DNA from: Sthenelais limicola
Taxonomy: Eukaryota > Annelida > Polychaeta > Phyllodocida > Sigalionidae
Reading direction: 5' to 3'
DNA length: 64,000 bases
Assembly (NCBI GenBank): GCA_942159475.1
Contig: OW804097.1
Location: 114,774,169-114,838,168, forward strand
Part shown: positions 58,901-64,000 of the stretch, one piece after another
How the letters are laid out: every line of letters begins with the position of its first letter
Position numbering within the stretch: position 1 is the first letter of the stretch
Notes under the pieces: generated by a model
What the model was told of the DNA's origin: nothing
Database searches by the model: none
What the model saw: only the letters and a program-made list of their open reading frames with translations
Translations under genes and position numbers: made by a program

Positions 58901-59350
58901 ATTCTTGAATTGAATATACAAATAGTTCTTGTGGGAAAAAAACATTTGAAGAAAAATGATTTATTTTTCGGCTAATAGAATAAGTCACGTTTATTCCACA
59001 AATCTAACTGCCATGTTTTCTCCTTCTTTTTCTCCTTTTTTCTCTTCTTTATCACCTATTTTTACACATGTATGCCACTAACACTCCCTAATATACTATT
59101 ATCTGAGTGTCAAAGTGGCACCAAAGGAATATCAAAGGACAGAAATCTAAACATGATCTCTTAATTTAACATTAAAATTGTGTTATACAAAGATAAGGCT
59201 CTCACTGTTGCCTTTTTCTACATTTGTCTGTTATTTTAAAATTTGTCTGCATTTCTCATTCAGTGAAAAGAAATCTCAAGATATTCACCAAGTGGGAAAC
59301 GTGGGGAGAGTGTAATACTTGTGGCCGGGAGGGGAACAGAAGGCGGCGGG
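37987..59350 (+). CDS. Ig-V and thrombospondin-like membrane protein, FAM187-like (partial)
   Basis: Nine in-phase exons: 37987-38119, 39213-39287, 40121-40177, 41106-41211, 54655-54836, 55816-55992, 57421-57447, 57690-57740 and 59264-59350, each bounded by AG and GT. Exon 1 starts MTTQRRDD and holds a hydrophobic segment (VLGYFISYQILVGFTVCLAG) serving as signal or anchor. An Ig-V-like domain spans exons 4-6: a Cys in LGHMAVLPCHK, then NWYKL, then ADVGSYFCERYD. Exon 9 has KWETWGECNTCGREGNRRRR, a Trp/Cys/Arg pattern like thrombospondin-type repeats and the FAM187 family. Nearly all introns are phase 1, as usual for extracellular modules. Further exons must lie beyond 59350. The 13.4-kb intron between exons 4 and 5 contains the provirus in sense orientation. 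The start ATG could also be 38041. The family name is tentative. Confidence 0.65.
39652..39812. repeat. Nested palindrome, MITE-like, with perfect 40-bp core
   Basis: The outer ends GCACTCTGTT and its near complement AACAGAGTGC bracket inverted ATCGATCGA-type stretches. Bases 39687-39726 form a perfect 40-base palindrome centred on ACCGGT. No coding sequence. It lies in the second intron of the Ig/TSP gene. Confidence 0.75.
40450..40690 (+). mobile_element. MITE copy in intron 3 of the Ig/TSP gene
   Basis: The family body is recognisable: CAGCTCTACACATTTTATAA, then TGTGCTAAATTAGGCTGAAA, and the end GAATTGGTGAAGGCGAATTG followed by CATTTTCTGACGACTTCACC. Confidence 0.55.
41358..41361. other. 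Target site duplication, left
   Basis: GTAT directly before the 5' LTR matches GTAT at 54248-54251 directly after the 3' LTR. A 4-base duplication is usual for Ty3/Gypsy-type integrases. Confidence 0.85.
41362..41729 (+). repeat. 5' LTR (368 bp)
   Basis: Begins TGTTACATCATG and ends CATGTAACA, with TG..CA termini and inverted TGTTAC/GTAACA ends. It contains an AATATATACGG TATA-like motif near 41509 and an AATAAA poly(A) signal at 41619-41624. A TGATGACGTAA motif near the start, with a CRE/ATF-like core TGACGTAA, may bind bZIP factors. Confidence 0.92.
41731..41748 (+). promoter_or_regulatory. Primer-binding site candidate
   Basis: TGGAGTAGAACCCGGCTC starts one base after the LTR with the TGG expected to pair with a tRNA CCA end. 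I could not assign the tRNA. Confidence 0.5.
41810..44323 (+). CDS. gag: Gag polyprotein
   Basis: 837 aa from an ATG with A at -3 (AAGAAAAATGG), 80 nt after the 5' LTR. The N-terminal half is Gln/Pro/Arg/Glu-rich and disordered, with a PPTY late-domain-like motif at residues 455-458. The capsid-like part (about 510-670, including DRAKTFYQQL and SYNSVKKAFLRKF) matches the Ty3/Gypsy Gag fold and would form the particle shell. The C-terminus (about 695-837) is an Arg/Ser/Tyr/Asp-rich tail with many RS and RG pairs and no CCHC zinc knuckle, so RNA binding is probably through this basic tail. The frame ends at TAG 44321-44323, but the same composition continues in frame to a second TAG at 44591. 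That shows the ancestral Gag ran on to the frameshift site. Confidence 0.9.
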   Translation: MAGKEKDKNRALFDRLLDSVERLARIPQRTTRRERKAINEVTRMRNPEPDQVRTVLDFEERGERGEEQQENVYEEPVNIVPNIRQNLPEENIRDINQQNLPGENIINDVREEIHQNVPGENIIHNEQNNLPEEDQGGAGRQQEQPNQEQMPMRERPEVIPEAAPVPPNQAPGQQQNRGQPPDTPDRIQIGVAQPQELQRNSPVQDVMRIEPGQGRQQLIINDNRIPRLYLGRPPGTVDTNETPIQGIRPILGRRRTVAQTPGDQEVFQTPMPITEADWQAFILQNIQPNLLPNIPPDPQEQVTQNEPLNHQHQPIQYNRQEDQRVEFREEGPREIIHVRQVNNHHTPRGQQGNNYQENIQNQHDQGNQEQWQENIIQQQVPSPPAVRRERQEDPPMENRRYRRPAERQVNMQPQQGYRQRPQEGPQRRPPQPRGHQQQAQYNTQGTREGYMPVPPPTYTQVMDTRQDWKALVNELKEMRLDQNAFLDISMRRQAGDSRAHTTGALSRQYRKAPKPFSAPTAQRPVTEFFMDFEAFTEPIADDNALVITTLGHYLTDRAKTFYQQLMCEPGMCDSYNSVKKAFLRKFRELPLEEVMKDYSHRKQGVSERVKDYDNDMLVLLAKANIPTDMQIRFYTTNLRPELAERVAAEFPETLEQASRAAAKHEVMMRTDKPVKQQSIEEAISVIYTPGDDNAKTPRQERGRQEFRERRNVSFDDRRDYGGRNRSNSRGYDRPQSRERPRYDNRGYQDKRNDAGRREEGRNRSYSRDRYHRGVYDTRDRRADSRERYHDDRYRSAQYSNQYSNPRSPSRYETRGRSPNNQRYEDREREDNRRDGYR
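44324..44593 (+). CDS. Gag tail continuation after in-frame TAG
   Basis: This stretch is in the gag frame and stop-free for 89 codons. It has the same Arg/Ser/Tyr/Asp-rich character as the Gag tail before the TAG (for example RRRSKSPYGG), and ends at TAG 44591-44593, just after the TTTAAAC slippery site. It is either translated by readthrough of the 44321 TAG or cut off by a recent nonsense mutation. Confidence 0.7.
   Translation, partial: DYGYERRESRSPHRYNRMQYDRDTRPLYDDRGTYHDRRRSKSPYGGKQTGPHNDQGERRPASPYNRQRDLTPYYSRNEEGVEQAHDLNG
44581..44621 (+). promoter_or_regulatory. -1 ribosomal frameshift signal (gag to pol)
   Basis: The heptamer T TTA AAC (44581-44587) is in register with the gag frame. 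A 7-base spacer follows, then a stem-loop with arms 44595-44604 (CTGTGACCGT) and 44612-44621 (ACGGCCACAG): nine pairs and one A-C mismatch, with a 7-base loop. The gag-frame stop follows the heptamer by one codon. The pol frame has a stop (TGA 44578-44580) immediately before the heptamer and is then open into protease, so the pol frame begins exactly at the slip site. Confidence 0.9.
44581..47559 (+). CDS. pol: Pol: protease, reverse transcriptase, RNase H
   Basis: The frame is open from the slippery site (44581) to TGA 47557-47559 with no good ATG near its start, as expected for a frameshift product. Counting from codon 44734, the aspartic protease has DTGA at residues 38-41 and ILGVDF further on. 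The reverse transcriptase has the YVDD catalytic motif at 462-465 (46117-46128). RNase H has TDGS with its Asp at 611, then RELLA and TDHAAL. A roughly 215-residue low-conservation linker follows RNase H. The enzymes copy the genomic RNA into DNA in the particle. All key residues are present. Unlike most Gypsy-type pol genes, integrase is not in this frame. Confidence 0.93.
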   Translation, partial: FKRIGCDREGDGHSNTEATLGETKNFDDGTIIPSYLFECDEGRKYDDHNCAVTLKAVNGEGRKISLEANIYNGCIQISVRKLNLPALVDTGATQSCMSASFFKKLRTVKHPCSIRKCNVKMFVADGAAYHCYRRVQIQFWIADIKFTQAFLVLPKLDRPVILGVDFLRAHKARVAFEDRKTTVYPVRAIKTFLVPPKSELTTTGIVTSHMDLSQTIGITENLERDRPVSFLVKHALVRPFKQNHVPLTIFNGAEATITIQKGSILGIYAITSEDEFINMADINSLEGNDMEPGCTNTKVSKPEFQLGTSLTKDQRDGLIELLERNREVFVGKDKRLGVTTQYEHKITLKPGFEPVVRQPYRLNPEMAREMKVILNEQERQGIIEHCDETIEYTAPAFLVQKPPSADGKRQFRLVIDYRLINKFIIDEVHTFPRADDTIQSVGQAHGKYYARLDCFSGYHQVPLRKQDRKYSAFTTPFGVYVHRVMPMGLKSSPKSFHNMIDQVLRAIPHSFYYVDDVVVASPTWEDHLKDLQNIFQAFSKANIKFKKEKCAFGLTQVPFLGFIVDQEGIKPDPAKIDALKSFPRPRSIKQVRSFAGLANYYRCYVPHFSHIMRPLYNLTKAKAKFKWNDQAEKAFNVIKNSILKDAVLVYPDYGKEFFVGTDGSNFAIGACLNQYDQYNNLRPISFVGRSLNSAEKKYSATDRELLAIKFALSKFKHYLLNRHFTILTDHAALTAINEKKDLTGRMSRWLDFFGQFDFSIKYIRGKLNVVPDILSRREYDEEDHTNINKSPTKKVHFNPIHTLKLFHAQDYCENNPIQIYKKRPILKHTENDAKIISNNLSKTQTLKDQMKEKPPCQSENSTLEFKQQKDTLEREPTSGLVAPVQTRAQRASQESDVVNRPRLDWDNRPPISESAGDHDQKVEAPGGGRRDPLASGADVSQVPLKQELMARKLIDNKMPTFHAKQGKCIKLVNPPTSGMIKNSKGRTRFVWP
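47550..48848 (+). CDS. Integrase in a separate overlapping ORF
   Basis: 432 aa in the -1 frame relative to pol. The second ATG (47556-47558) shares bases with the pol TGA as ATGA. The frame itself is open from 47511. The N-terminal zinc-binding HHCC is H69, H76, C106 and C109. The catalytic D,D-35-E is D139, D199 and E235, followed by a basic C-terminal part with FEGPLLV (GPY/F-like) and HVRHVKL. It would insert the viral DNA into the host genome. Expression could be by termination-reinitiation at ATGA or by a second frameshift, though I see no canonical slippery heptamer in 47511-47559. A simple frameshift mutation in the linker is the main alternative. Confidence 0.88.
   Translation: MAMRNYIEWGNIPKTKALARVILTTHDLFFERQGILCRLPKHTRKIDTEKAFQVVVPTVLVEPLTRFIHGQASGAHVGYTKTLTIIQNRFYWPRMASDILEIIKTCHECLRAKSVKHPIKIPMTLREQAPRPFSYLMIDAMGPLPRTQRNNMYIQVCICLYSKFIFIWPTPAITAERVSKEFFEKVVAYVGIPTHLYSDNGGCYIGSTFKDKCKSWGIKQIFSSSYCPQSNGCVERANQGIIGCLRTFVTQKQTNWDLYLSIIQFTLNVSPAYSTNVSPYVLAMGRAPTIAAEAPLHTDPLMSKTVLEQLVTIVTTQTRVAEQAEAILITKQRAMKDRHDARAKPHKITVGSIVYAKVHKLQIPNTAKKLQSLFEGPLLVTKLPSECTVKLYDLKNGKDLKKPIHVRHVKLALAGTPQILKTLKNNLKYDIN
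48849..49218 (+). other. pol-env spacer
   Basis: No coding frame of note. It contains a CCACCTTTCTAG (49127-49138) and a CTTCTTTGGACAAG, either of which could be the acceptor for a spliced env message. Confidence 0.35.
49219..51959 (+). CDS. env: Envelope fusion glycoprotein (errantivirus/baculovirus-F type)
   Basis: The long frame starts at 49398 (853 aa). A better start is ATG 49219 in GCCATGA context: a short exon (49219-49241) with a basic then hydrophobic start, followed by GTAAGT. An acceptor ATTTATAG ending at 49444 is in phase and would supply a signal-peptide-like N-terminus. Numbered from 49398: a furin-type site REKR at 121-124, a GTATQPDLDYIE segment like the region after the fusion peptide in F-type envelopes, several N-glycosylation sequons, and a membrane anchor at about 602-624. 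Unusually, about 229 residues follow, with a YENL motif and a second hydrophobic segment (about 680-699). It would mediate membrane fusion and so cell-to-cell transfer of particles. The frame is open throughout. Confidence 0.8.
49242..49444 (+). other. Probable env intron
   Basis: Starts GTAAGT and ends ATTTATAG, 203 bases. Without splicing, the ATG at 49219 meets a stop after eight codons. With splicing, the 23-nt exon joins the env frame in phase. It overlaps the downstream ATG at 49398, which could serve unspliced RNA. Confidence 0.55.
51960..52784 (+). other. Spacer between env and the extra ORF
   Basis: A-rich sequence with no sizeable frame. No recognisable gene or RNA element. Confidence 0.5.
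52785..53186 (+). CDS. Accessory ORF of the provirus with PPTY motif
   Basis: 133 aa, or 115 aa from the internal ATG at 52839, whose start MGARVLRKSRR has Gly at position 2 as in N-myristoylated proteins, although the usual Ser/Thr at position 6 is missing. The middle is strongly basic (RRRRAR). The C-terminus has QPPTYDSL (PPTY at 112-115) and an acidic end. No database family is recognised. The same PPTY motif occurs in Gag; PPxY motifs recruit Nedd4-type ubiquitin ligases for budding. An acceptor-like GAAATAG or CGGAG lies just before the internal ATG, so a spliced message is possible. Its location between env and 3' LTR is that of retroviral accessory genes. Function unknown. Confidence 0.55.
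   Translation: MKPFIFCVLPSEIARASEMGARVLRKSRRIASNDYTTDPATLTARRRRARTTATIATIMNTAHVTESDREEYYRRIADRIVQRRRAEGSVRVIRPRTPPFSDDIDPRPYVQPPTYDSLQFGNGRGGSLDEIDD
53187..53859 (+). other. 3' untranslated part of the provirus
   Basis: Contains a 69-codon frame at 53281-53490 beginning with GTG, with no recognisable domain, and otherwise nothing coding. It ends in the purine tract. Confidence 0.45.
53860..53879 (+). promoter_or_regulatory. Polypurine tract
   Basis: A G-rich run (AGAGGGG... with two T interruptions near the end) lies directly before the 3' LTR, where plus-strand DNA synthesis would be primed. Confidence 0.75.
53880..54247 (+). repeat. 3' LTR (368 bp)
   Basis: Same length as the 5' LTR and, on a base-by-base reading, no difference found. 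Followed by the GTAT target duplication at 54248-54251. Confidence 0.92.
55325..55395 (+). repeat. tRNA-derived SINE-like sequence
   Basis: TAGCTCAGCAG (55330-55340) resembles a pol III A box. CACTC..GAGTG can form an anticodon-type stem with a 7-base loop, and GCTCAAGCC (55375-55383) resembles a B box. A T-rich stretch follows. It is probably a SINE head rather than a working tRNA, since the acceptor stem does not close. Confidence 0.4.
55432..55490. repeat. Perfect 27-bp inverted repeat, 5-base loop
   Basis: Arms 55432-55458 and 55464-55490 are exact reverse complements, with loop ATCCC. It lies in an intron directly after the SINE-like head. Confidence 0.9.
56003..56236 (+). mobile_element. 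MITE copy with clear terminal inverted repeats, next to a splice donor
   Basis: The left end is GGTCATATTTTCAGAAAATG followed by TACAATT. The right end mirrors it: AATTGTACATTTTCTGAAAA then TCTGACC. It is about 234 bp and noncoding. It begins only about 10 bases after the donor of exon 55816-55992. The family recurs at 10845, 11107, 17745, 29516, 29780, 31085, 40450, 57150 and 61912. Confidence 0.7.
57150..57322 (+). mobile_element. MITE copy, internally deleted
   Basis: Starts GGGTCAGATTTTCAGAAAAT and ends GAATTGTACATTTTCTGGTG. Compared with 56003-56236 it lacks the GCAGCTCTACACATTTAGT part. Confidence 0.65.
57775..58652 (+). repeat. Minisatellite of about 44-48 bp units in an intron
   Basis: Around twenty units of CCCCCTCCCCCTTATCAGGT followed by CCCTGTTTCAGGGGTTTTCA, differing mainly in C-run length and in TTT/TGT. 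It fills much of the intron between exons 57690-57740 and 59264-59350. Each unit carries pyrimidine tracts followed by TATCAG or TTTCAG, resembling splice acceptors in the sense direction. The long Pro/Ser-rich frames across it are repeat artefacts. Confidence 0.92.
58797..58915 (+). mobile_element. LINE 3' tail
   Basis: Ends AAATAAAAGAATTCTTGAAT then TGAATAT, like the minus-strand tails at 3120 and 29283. No coding part is visible. Confidence 0.4.
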
Positions 59351-59795
59351 GTAAGTTCCTCAATATTTATAAACATTTGAGTAGGGAAAGATAGAGACTT
59401 GTATTTGTATTTAAAGATTTTTATTCAGCAGTGAAACACTATGTAACAGTTACAATTTTCTCATGACGTGCTGATTTACTATACAAAAAAGAGTTCGATA
59501 AATGTAATAATCTGATGACAAAACATTTTACATGAGCTCAATATTTGAATACAAATATTAGGATAATAGAATAATATAACTATTTCTAAGAGCCTGGCAC
59601 ATAGGCATTTAAAGCGTAAAAAAGAAATGTTAAAATCCAATCCCAGCATTGTGTCTAAATCATATAATCCTAATGGGCCTAATGGACTTGCAACACTGTA
59701 TTGCGGGAGCCCCGTTGCTGACCGGCGGGGGTGGCGGCACCAGCGGCCGCCGCCCCCTCGGCGGCCGGGAACGGCAGTCCCGTAGGCGCACGTCC

Positions 59796-59955
59796 CCCCT
59801 TGCGTTGGCCAACGGCAGGTGGGACGTTGGCCAACGCAAGGGGTGGCGTTGTGAACCTTTAGGGTATACGTTTGGCAACTGATATATTAGCGTTAGGCAA
59901 CTGAATATGAACATTGGGCAACGGAAATATATACGTTGGGCAACGGAAATATGGA
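59796..59955. repeat. GC-rich hairpin followed by tandem GTTGGGCAACGG units
   Basis: Arms 59796-59813 and 59826-59843 are exact 18-base reverse complements (CCCCTTGCGTTGGCCAAC). Immediately after come about four degenerate 20-22 base units around CGTTGGGCAACGGAAATATA, up to 59955. The GTTGG.CAAC core is common to both parts. Confidence 0.8.
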
Positions 59956-60421
59956 ATTTTGGGGTGCTTTGGAGCACTATATATAGGATCGGATTTTACT
60001 TCTTTCTAGGGTTCATATGCTACATAAAAGCAGAGTAAAGACAAAACAACAGCTCTTTTTCTTTATTTTTTTTATTCTTCTTTGTATTCACATCAAATCC
60101 ATGGCTATTCATTCAATTGGACCCCTACTTCCACAATTCATTGGTGTAGAATAATATAAAAGAACAAAAGATTGATAAATCGCCTGAAATAAACTTTGCT
60201 GGTAATTATTATATTTAGACTTCTCACATTTCTCACCAGTATCACAACAAGTTAAACAGACCTATATTTAATAATATCTAACCATTTTGAAAACCTAGTA
60301 GCCTCAATGTTTCTATCACGAATCATATTTCAAGATAATCTGCACACATGTGTCACATATAATGCAGCAGGCCGAGTAATGGTAGACTGGTAGATCTTGC
60401 TAATCGTATCATTGGAACTGT

Positions 60422-60893
60422 CACGGAGAGGAGGGGTGAGATGGGGTAAAAGTATGAAAGGGGGTGAGTAGAGGAGGCGTGAGATGGGGTAACAGTATGA
60501 GAGGGGGTGAGTCAAGGAGAGGAGAGGTGAGATGGGGTAACGGTATGAGAGGGGGTGGGTAGAGGATTGGATGGGTGAGAGAGGGTAACGGTATGAGAGG
60601 TGGTGAGTCGAGGAGAGGAGGGGTGAGATGGGGTAAAGGTATGAGAGGGTGTGTGTCGAGGAGGGGAGAGATGGTGTAAAGGTATGAGAGGGTGTGTGTC
60701 GAGGAGGGGAGAGATGGTGTAAAGGTATGAGAGGGTGTGTGTCGAGGAGGGGAGAGATGGTGTAAAGGTATGAGAGGGGGTGAGTAGAGGAGGGGTGAGA
60801 TGGGGTAAAGGTATGAGAGGGGGTGAGTAGAGGAGGGGTGAGATGGGGTAAAGGTATGAGAGGGGGTGAGTAGAGGAGGGGAGGGAGAGTCAT
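60422..60893 (-). repeat. Minisatellite of about 40-46 bp units
   Basis: About ten units of GAGGGGTGAGATGGGGTAAA then GGTATGAGAGGGGGTGAGTA. Three consecutive units near 60650-60775 are nearly identical variants with GGTGTGTGTCGAGG. The 187-aa minus frame through it is a repeat artefact. Confidence 0.9.
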
Positions 60894-61391
60894 AGTAACA
60901 ACAAGAATTATATTACATTTACTAACTCATCTATGCAGCAGCACGTCTCTCAAACACATCAGACTTACATACAGAGCAATAATACCATATCTAAAACACA
61001 AATGCTTGCATGGTGGCATATGCTTTGATATTGAATATTAATTGGCATTAATTCATTATTAATCATCATATTACCAAAATGGCTCTGTATGCTAATATTA
61101 TATGTATGTATGTCTACCATTCAGGACTCTAGGTTACTCCATACTCTTATAATTACAGGCTATGTACACACCAATCATTTATGTACAAAGATATCTATAT
61201 AATATGCTTACTGAAACATAATAAGCATTACTTAATAATATGATTCACCATGAAATCTCAAGCATTTCACAATCATTAGGTTGAAAAATACATACTTCTT
61301 AACAGAAATATTAATAAAATATAATTCCATTTTGAAATTAAAAAAACATGGGGCAGAACTTGCGCTTTTGAGCAGCTTGCTGGTAAGAGCG

Positions 61392-61598
61392 CTATACACA
61401 TTTTATGAATAAAATAATGAATAATAACTTGTGGCCATCCTCCTTGGTCATGATGTCCTCCATCCTATCATGGCTTGAGGTCCAGCAACCGAACTCTCCA
61501 TATTCCATATTCAAGGGTGGTACTGCTAGCTCCACTCTCTGTTTTGGGCTCATCTCCTTGTCGGTGTCCTCCTGCTTTTGATCGGCCCAATACTCTCT
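61392..61598 (-). CDS. Candidate terminal exon of an unknown minus-strand gene
   Basis: After a good acceptor on the minus strand (ATCATTTTTCAG, AG at 61599-61600) the frame is open in phase 0 for 68 codons. It is hydrophilic (REYWADQKQEDTDKEMSPKQ, then MEYGEFGCWTSSHDRMED) and ends LLFIILFIKCV-stop at 61392. No family is recognised and no upstream exon was found. It may be a chance frame. Confidence 0.3.
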   Translation of the reverse strand, partial: REYWADQKQEDTDKEMSPKQRVELAVPPLNMEYGEFGCWTSSHDRMEDIMTKEDGHKLLFIILFIKCV

Positions 61599-61911
61599 CT
61601 GAAAAATGATAGATTTGAACACATTTATCAAAAGCATAATGGAACAAACAGTGTGATGTCATAATTCATTCCTGGTAAAATCGATAAAATATGATGTAAA
61701 ATAAAATGTCACTGTTTATTTTCATTCTAATCGCCCTACCCCCCTATTATATTTTCTATTTGGAGTACTGTATGACCTGGTGGTGATCCATTTTCATAAG
61801 ACTTTGTATATTTTATGTGAAAAATGAGCGATTTTAGCATGTTTATTGCCCGTAAAATATTTATTATTTATTTTAGACACACAAAATAAAATCCTGAAAG
61901 CCCTATATCGG

Positions 61912-62150
61912 TCAGATTTTCAGAAAATGTACAATTCACCTTCACCAATCCTCTCGAATACCCAAAATCTAAGACGAAAATTAGGTTCAAAATTCAGTTC
62001 TAATAACCAGACAGATTTATTAAATGAATACAGTACAGAATGCATTAATATATGCCTAGTATTTCTATATTCTCACTCAGACTCGAATTTAGCAGAATCT
62101 CATAGATGTGTAGAACTGTAGATTGTGCATTTTCTGAAAAACTGACCCAT
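61912..62150 (-). mobile_element. MITE copy, reverse orientation, both ends present
   Basis: Starts GGTCAGATTTTCAGAAAATG and ends GTGCATTTTCTGAAAAACTG then ACCC, a near-mirror. The body is the reverse complement of the copy at 56003-56236 (for example CACCTTCACCAATCCTCTCG). Confidence 0.65.
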
Positions 62151-62708
62151 ATCCGCGCTACATTTGTTAATATTAATTAACCCGCCTGCAAATTACACTA
62201 AATTAAAGAAGTTTAGATTATGAAATATCATCCTCTCTTTTGATAGACCTTTTGTCGTAATCTAAGTTAAATTTAATGTCTAACAGATGATCGAGTTCCA
62301 TAAATGTAGAGCTATTATATTAAACTTGACGAACGGCAACACTTCCGCTTTTCTCAGGAAAAGAGGCAAAAATGACTCCTATAGACCACAAAAACCGTTG
62401 CAACCCCCATAATCGTTTTTCGCTTAGCGTCTACTGACTCCTATACTTATTGGCCTGTTCTCCTTATTTTTCCCGGTGACAAACTTTTTCAGTTAGTGAA
62501 ATCGTCCTAGATACCATTTCTGTACACTTTTGTTCAGGCGGATTTCTCCGATCGCTCTCACTCGATAAACAGTGTCCGTAAATATAGGAGCTAATTAATT
62601 TTCCAGCAGGCATCGGCATCGACGGCCATCACTCACGGCATGTTGATGTCAAACCTATAGTTCACGCTTATGTCAACAGGAGCGCCACTCGTCATTCGCA
62701 CTACAAGC

Positions 62709-62746
62709 GCTGGGTACTGCTGCACCTAGGAGCAGCAGTACCCAGC
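62709..62746. repeat. Short hairpin with 15-bp perfect arms
   Basis: GCTGGGTACTGCTGC (62709-62723) and its exact reverse complement (62732-62746) flank ACCTAGGA. Confidence 0.85.
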
Positions 62747-64000
62747 TTTTAACAGCAGGGCGTGTGTGTGTGGGGGGGGGGGGGGGGGGGTAGGGTTATA
62801 TACTATACATTTAAAACAAAATAATCGAGAAATAAATAGGCAAAGAATCAACTCTACTAGCGGACCCACACTCTCCTGGATCCATAGCTCTGATAAATGT
62901 AACAAATAGGACAGAGCTGAGACAGGAATCTGCTGCTATCCTTCTCCCTCTTTCTGTGAGGGAACGAGGGAAGAGCGAAAAGATGATGGGGAGAGAGAGG
63001 GGGAGGGAGGAGAGAGGGAAGAAATTTACCCGCCCAAACTCCCGGTGGACGTTGAGAGGTAGTGACAGGTCAGTCGTGTGTCTGCACTGCAGGTTCGGTG
63101 TGGTTGCTAACAACAAGGCAGGCGGTAAACAGGGGAGGTGGTAGCTGGTGGTGTCTCATTCCCGTGCTTGCATTTTATATCATATGTATCCGAGTTGATA
63201 CTTCACATATACATGACTACAAATGCGGCATGAAGAGCCTGAATACGGTGTATAACATGATTAATGAGTTTAATCACTGCCTTTTTCACGGCAGCTATGC
63301 TGAGGCTATGATTAGGGCAGGACATGGCATTATTGTTTTATGCCGCCATTTTGGTGGGTTGCGTAAGTTAACTTTGCATAAAACAAGATACTATAGTTTT
63401 AATACAAACCAATATTCTTTTAACATATCAGTCAATCAATCACTGTCCTGTTATTGTAAATCATGAATACAATAATGTTCCTTACCTGATGGCCTTTTGT
63501 GATAAATCCGACTTGAATCTGCAGCAGTTGGGTAGGCTTGTTTTTAAAATGGAGGACGGTGACCGCTACACTGTGCACAACAATAGGTGTGCAGGGCCAC
63601 ATACCTATAGGCCTATACACTAGGTGGCGCAGTGGTTCTAGTTGTATTATTACTATCATAAGTGAGTCTATGTCTGATTTGTATTAACCCCTCCAGTAAC
63701 CTACTCAAGTAACCTCCTCCAGAACTTCCCCTCCAGTACCAGTAATTAATAAGATGAAAGGGGATTGCTGAGGTGAAAGTTTTTTAAAGGTATTCTAGAA
63801 AATGGAATTTAGGCCTATGTGAATTTACGAAGAAAAAAATATAGATCTAACTTACTGCTGGTCGACCATAATGGCTCATTCTAATATTATGGCGTTGTAT
63901 TATTGTTCATGAAAATATGGTTTAAACATTGGCTGTGTCATAGTCATAATTCCCTGAACAAATGCAACAAATATATGATTAGGCCCTATATAATGTTACG

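Larger units (their letters stand above)
59351..61391. other. Downstream intronic or intergenic stretch
   Basis: It should contain either an intron of the Ig/TSP gene or its end; I could not identify the next exon. It holds a GC-rich palindromic segment (59690-59955) and a minisatellite (60422-60893). The rest is AT-rich with no feature. Confidence 0.4.
61599..64000. other. Right end of window without a recognised gene
   Basis: Contains a reverse-oriented MITE (61912-62150), a near-palindrome (62709-62746), a long G run (about 62770-62790) and G/A-rich sequence (62950-63030). Frames such as 63062-63466 have no domain. Nothing else stands out. Confidence 0.45.

Noticed and set aside
60330..60893. 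187-aa minus-strand frame
   Set aside because: Product of a G-rich minisatellite, repetitive in step with the DNA units and without a domain.
57775..60893. CRISPR-like array
   Set aside because: The repeats are contiguous minisatellite units without unique spacers, in a eukaryotic genome.

Overview
The window is eukaryotic, from an animal, most likely a marine invertebrate. The genes are split by GT..AG introns, intergenic DNA is AT-rich and crowded with MITE-, LINE- and LTR-type repeats, and the proteins are animal-like: an Ig plus thrombospondin-like membrane protein and a TRPA-type channel. The species cannot be read from the sequence.

Region 1 (1-29 kb): five tandem copies (A-E), all on the minus strand, of a three-exon gene for a GNAT-family N-acetyltransferase with a YitH-like C-terminal half. 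Every copy keeps exons of about 166, 135 and 599 nt in the same phases. B, D and E look intact. A has an in-frame TGA inside the acetyl-CoA-binding motif. C carries a 131-bp tandem duplication that replaces its C-terminus. C, D and E also share long upstream blocks, so they are the younger duplicates. A solo LTR sits between D and E, and the matching empty site is still present beside D.

Region 2 (29-38 kb): interspersed repeats, CT- and GA-rich tracts, a large minus-strand TRPA-like channel exon with a probable 1-nt frameshift near its start, and a second solo LTR.

Region 3 (38-59.4 kb): a plus-strand gene of at least nine exons, all joining in phase, encoding a signal or anchor segment, an Ig-V-like domain and a thrombospondin-like Trp/Cys motif. 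The architecture recalls FAM187 (tentative). The intron between its two Ig exons holds a 12.9-kb Ty3/Gypsy-type provirus in the same orientation. This element has 368-bp LTRs in which I see no mismatch, a 4-bp target duplication, gag, pro-RT-RNaseH, a separate integrase ORF, an envelope gene of the errantivirus/baculovirus-F type and a further small ORF with a PPTY motif.

The provirus is the most interesting object. It has a textbook -1 frameshift signal at the gag-pol junction (heptamer TTTAAAC, 7-nt spacer, 10-bp stem-loop). Its polymerase and integrase ORFs overlap as ATGA. Its envelope appears to need splicing of a short first exon to gain a signal peptide. One in-frame TAG in the arginine-rich gag tail is either a disabling mutation or an additional readthrough step.

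Region 4 (59.4-64 kb): minisatellite, GC-rich palindromic repeats, another MITE copy, a candidate minus-strand terminal exon near 61.5 kb, and otherwise no recognisable gene.
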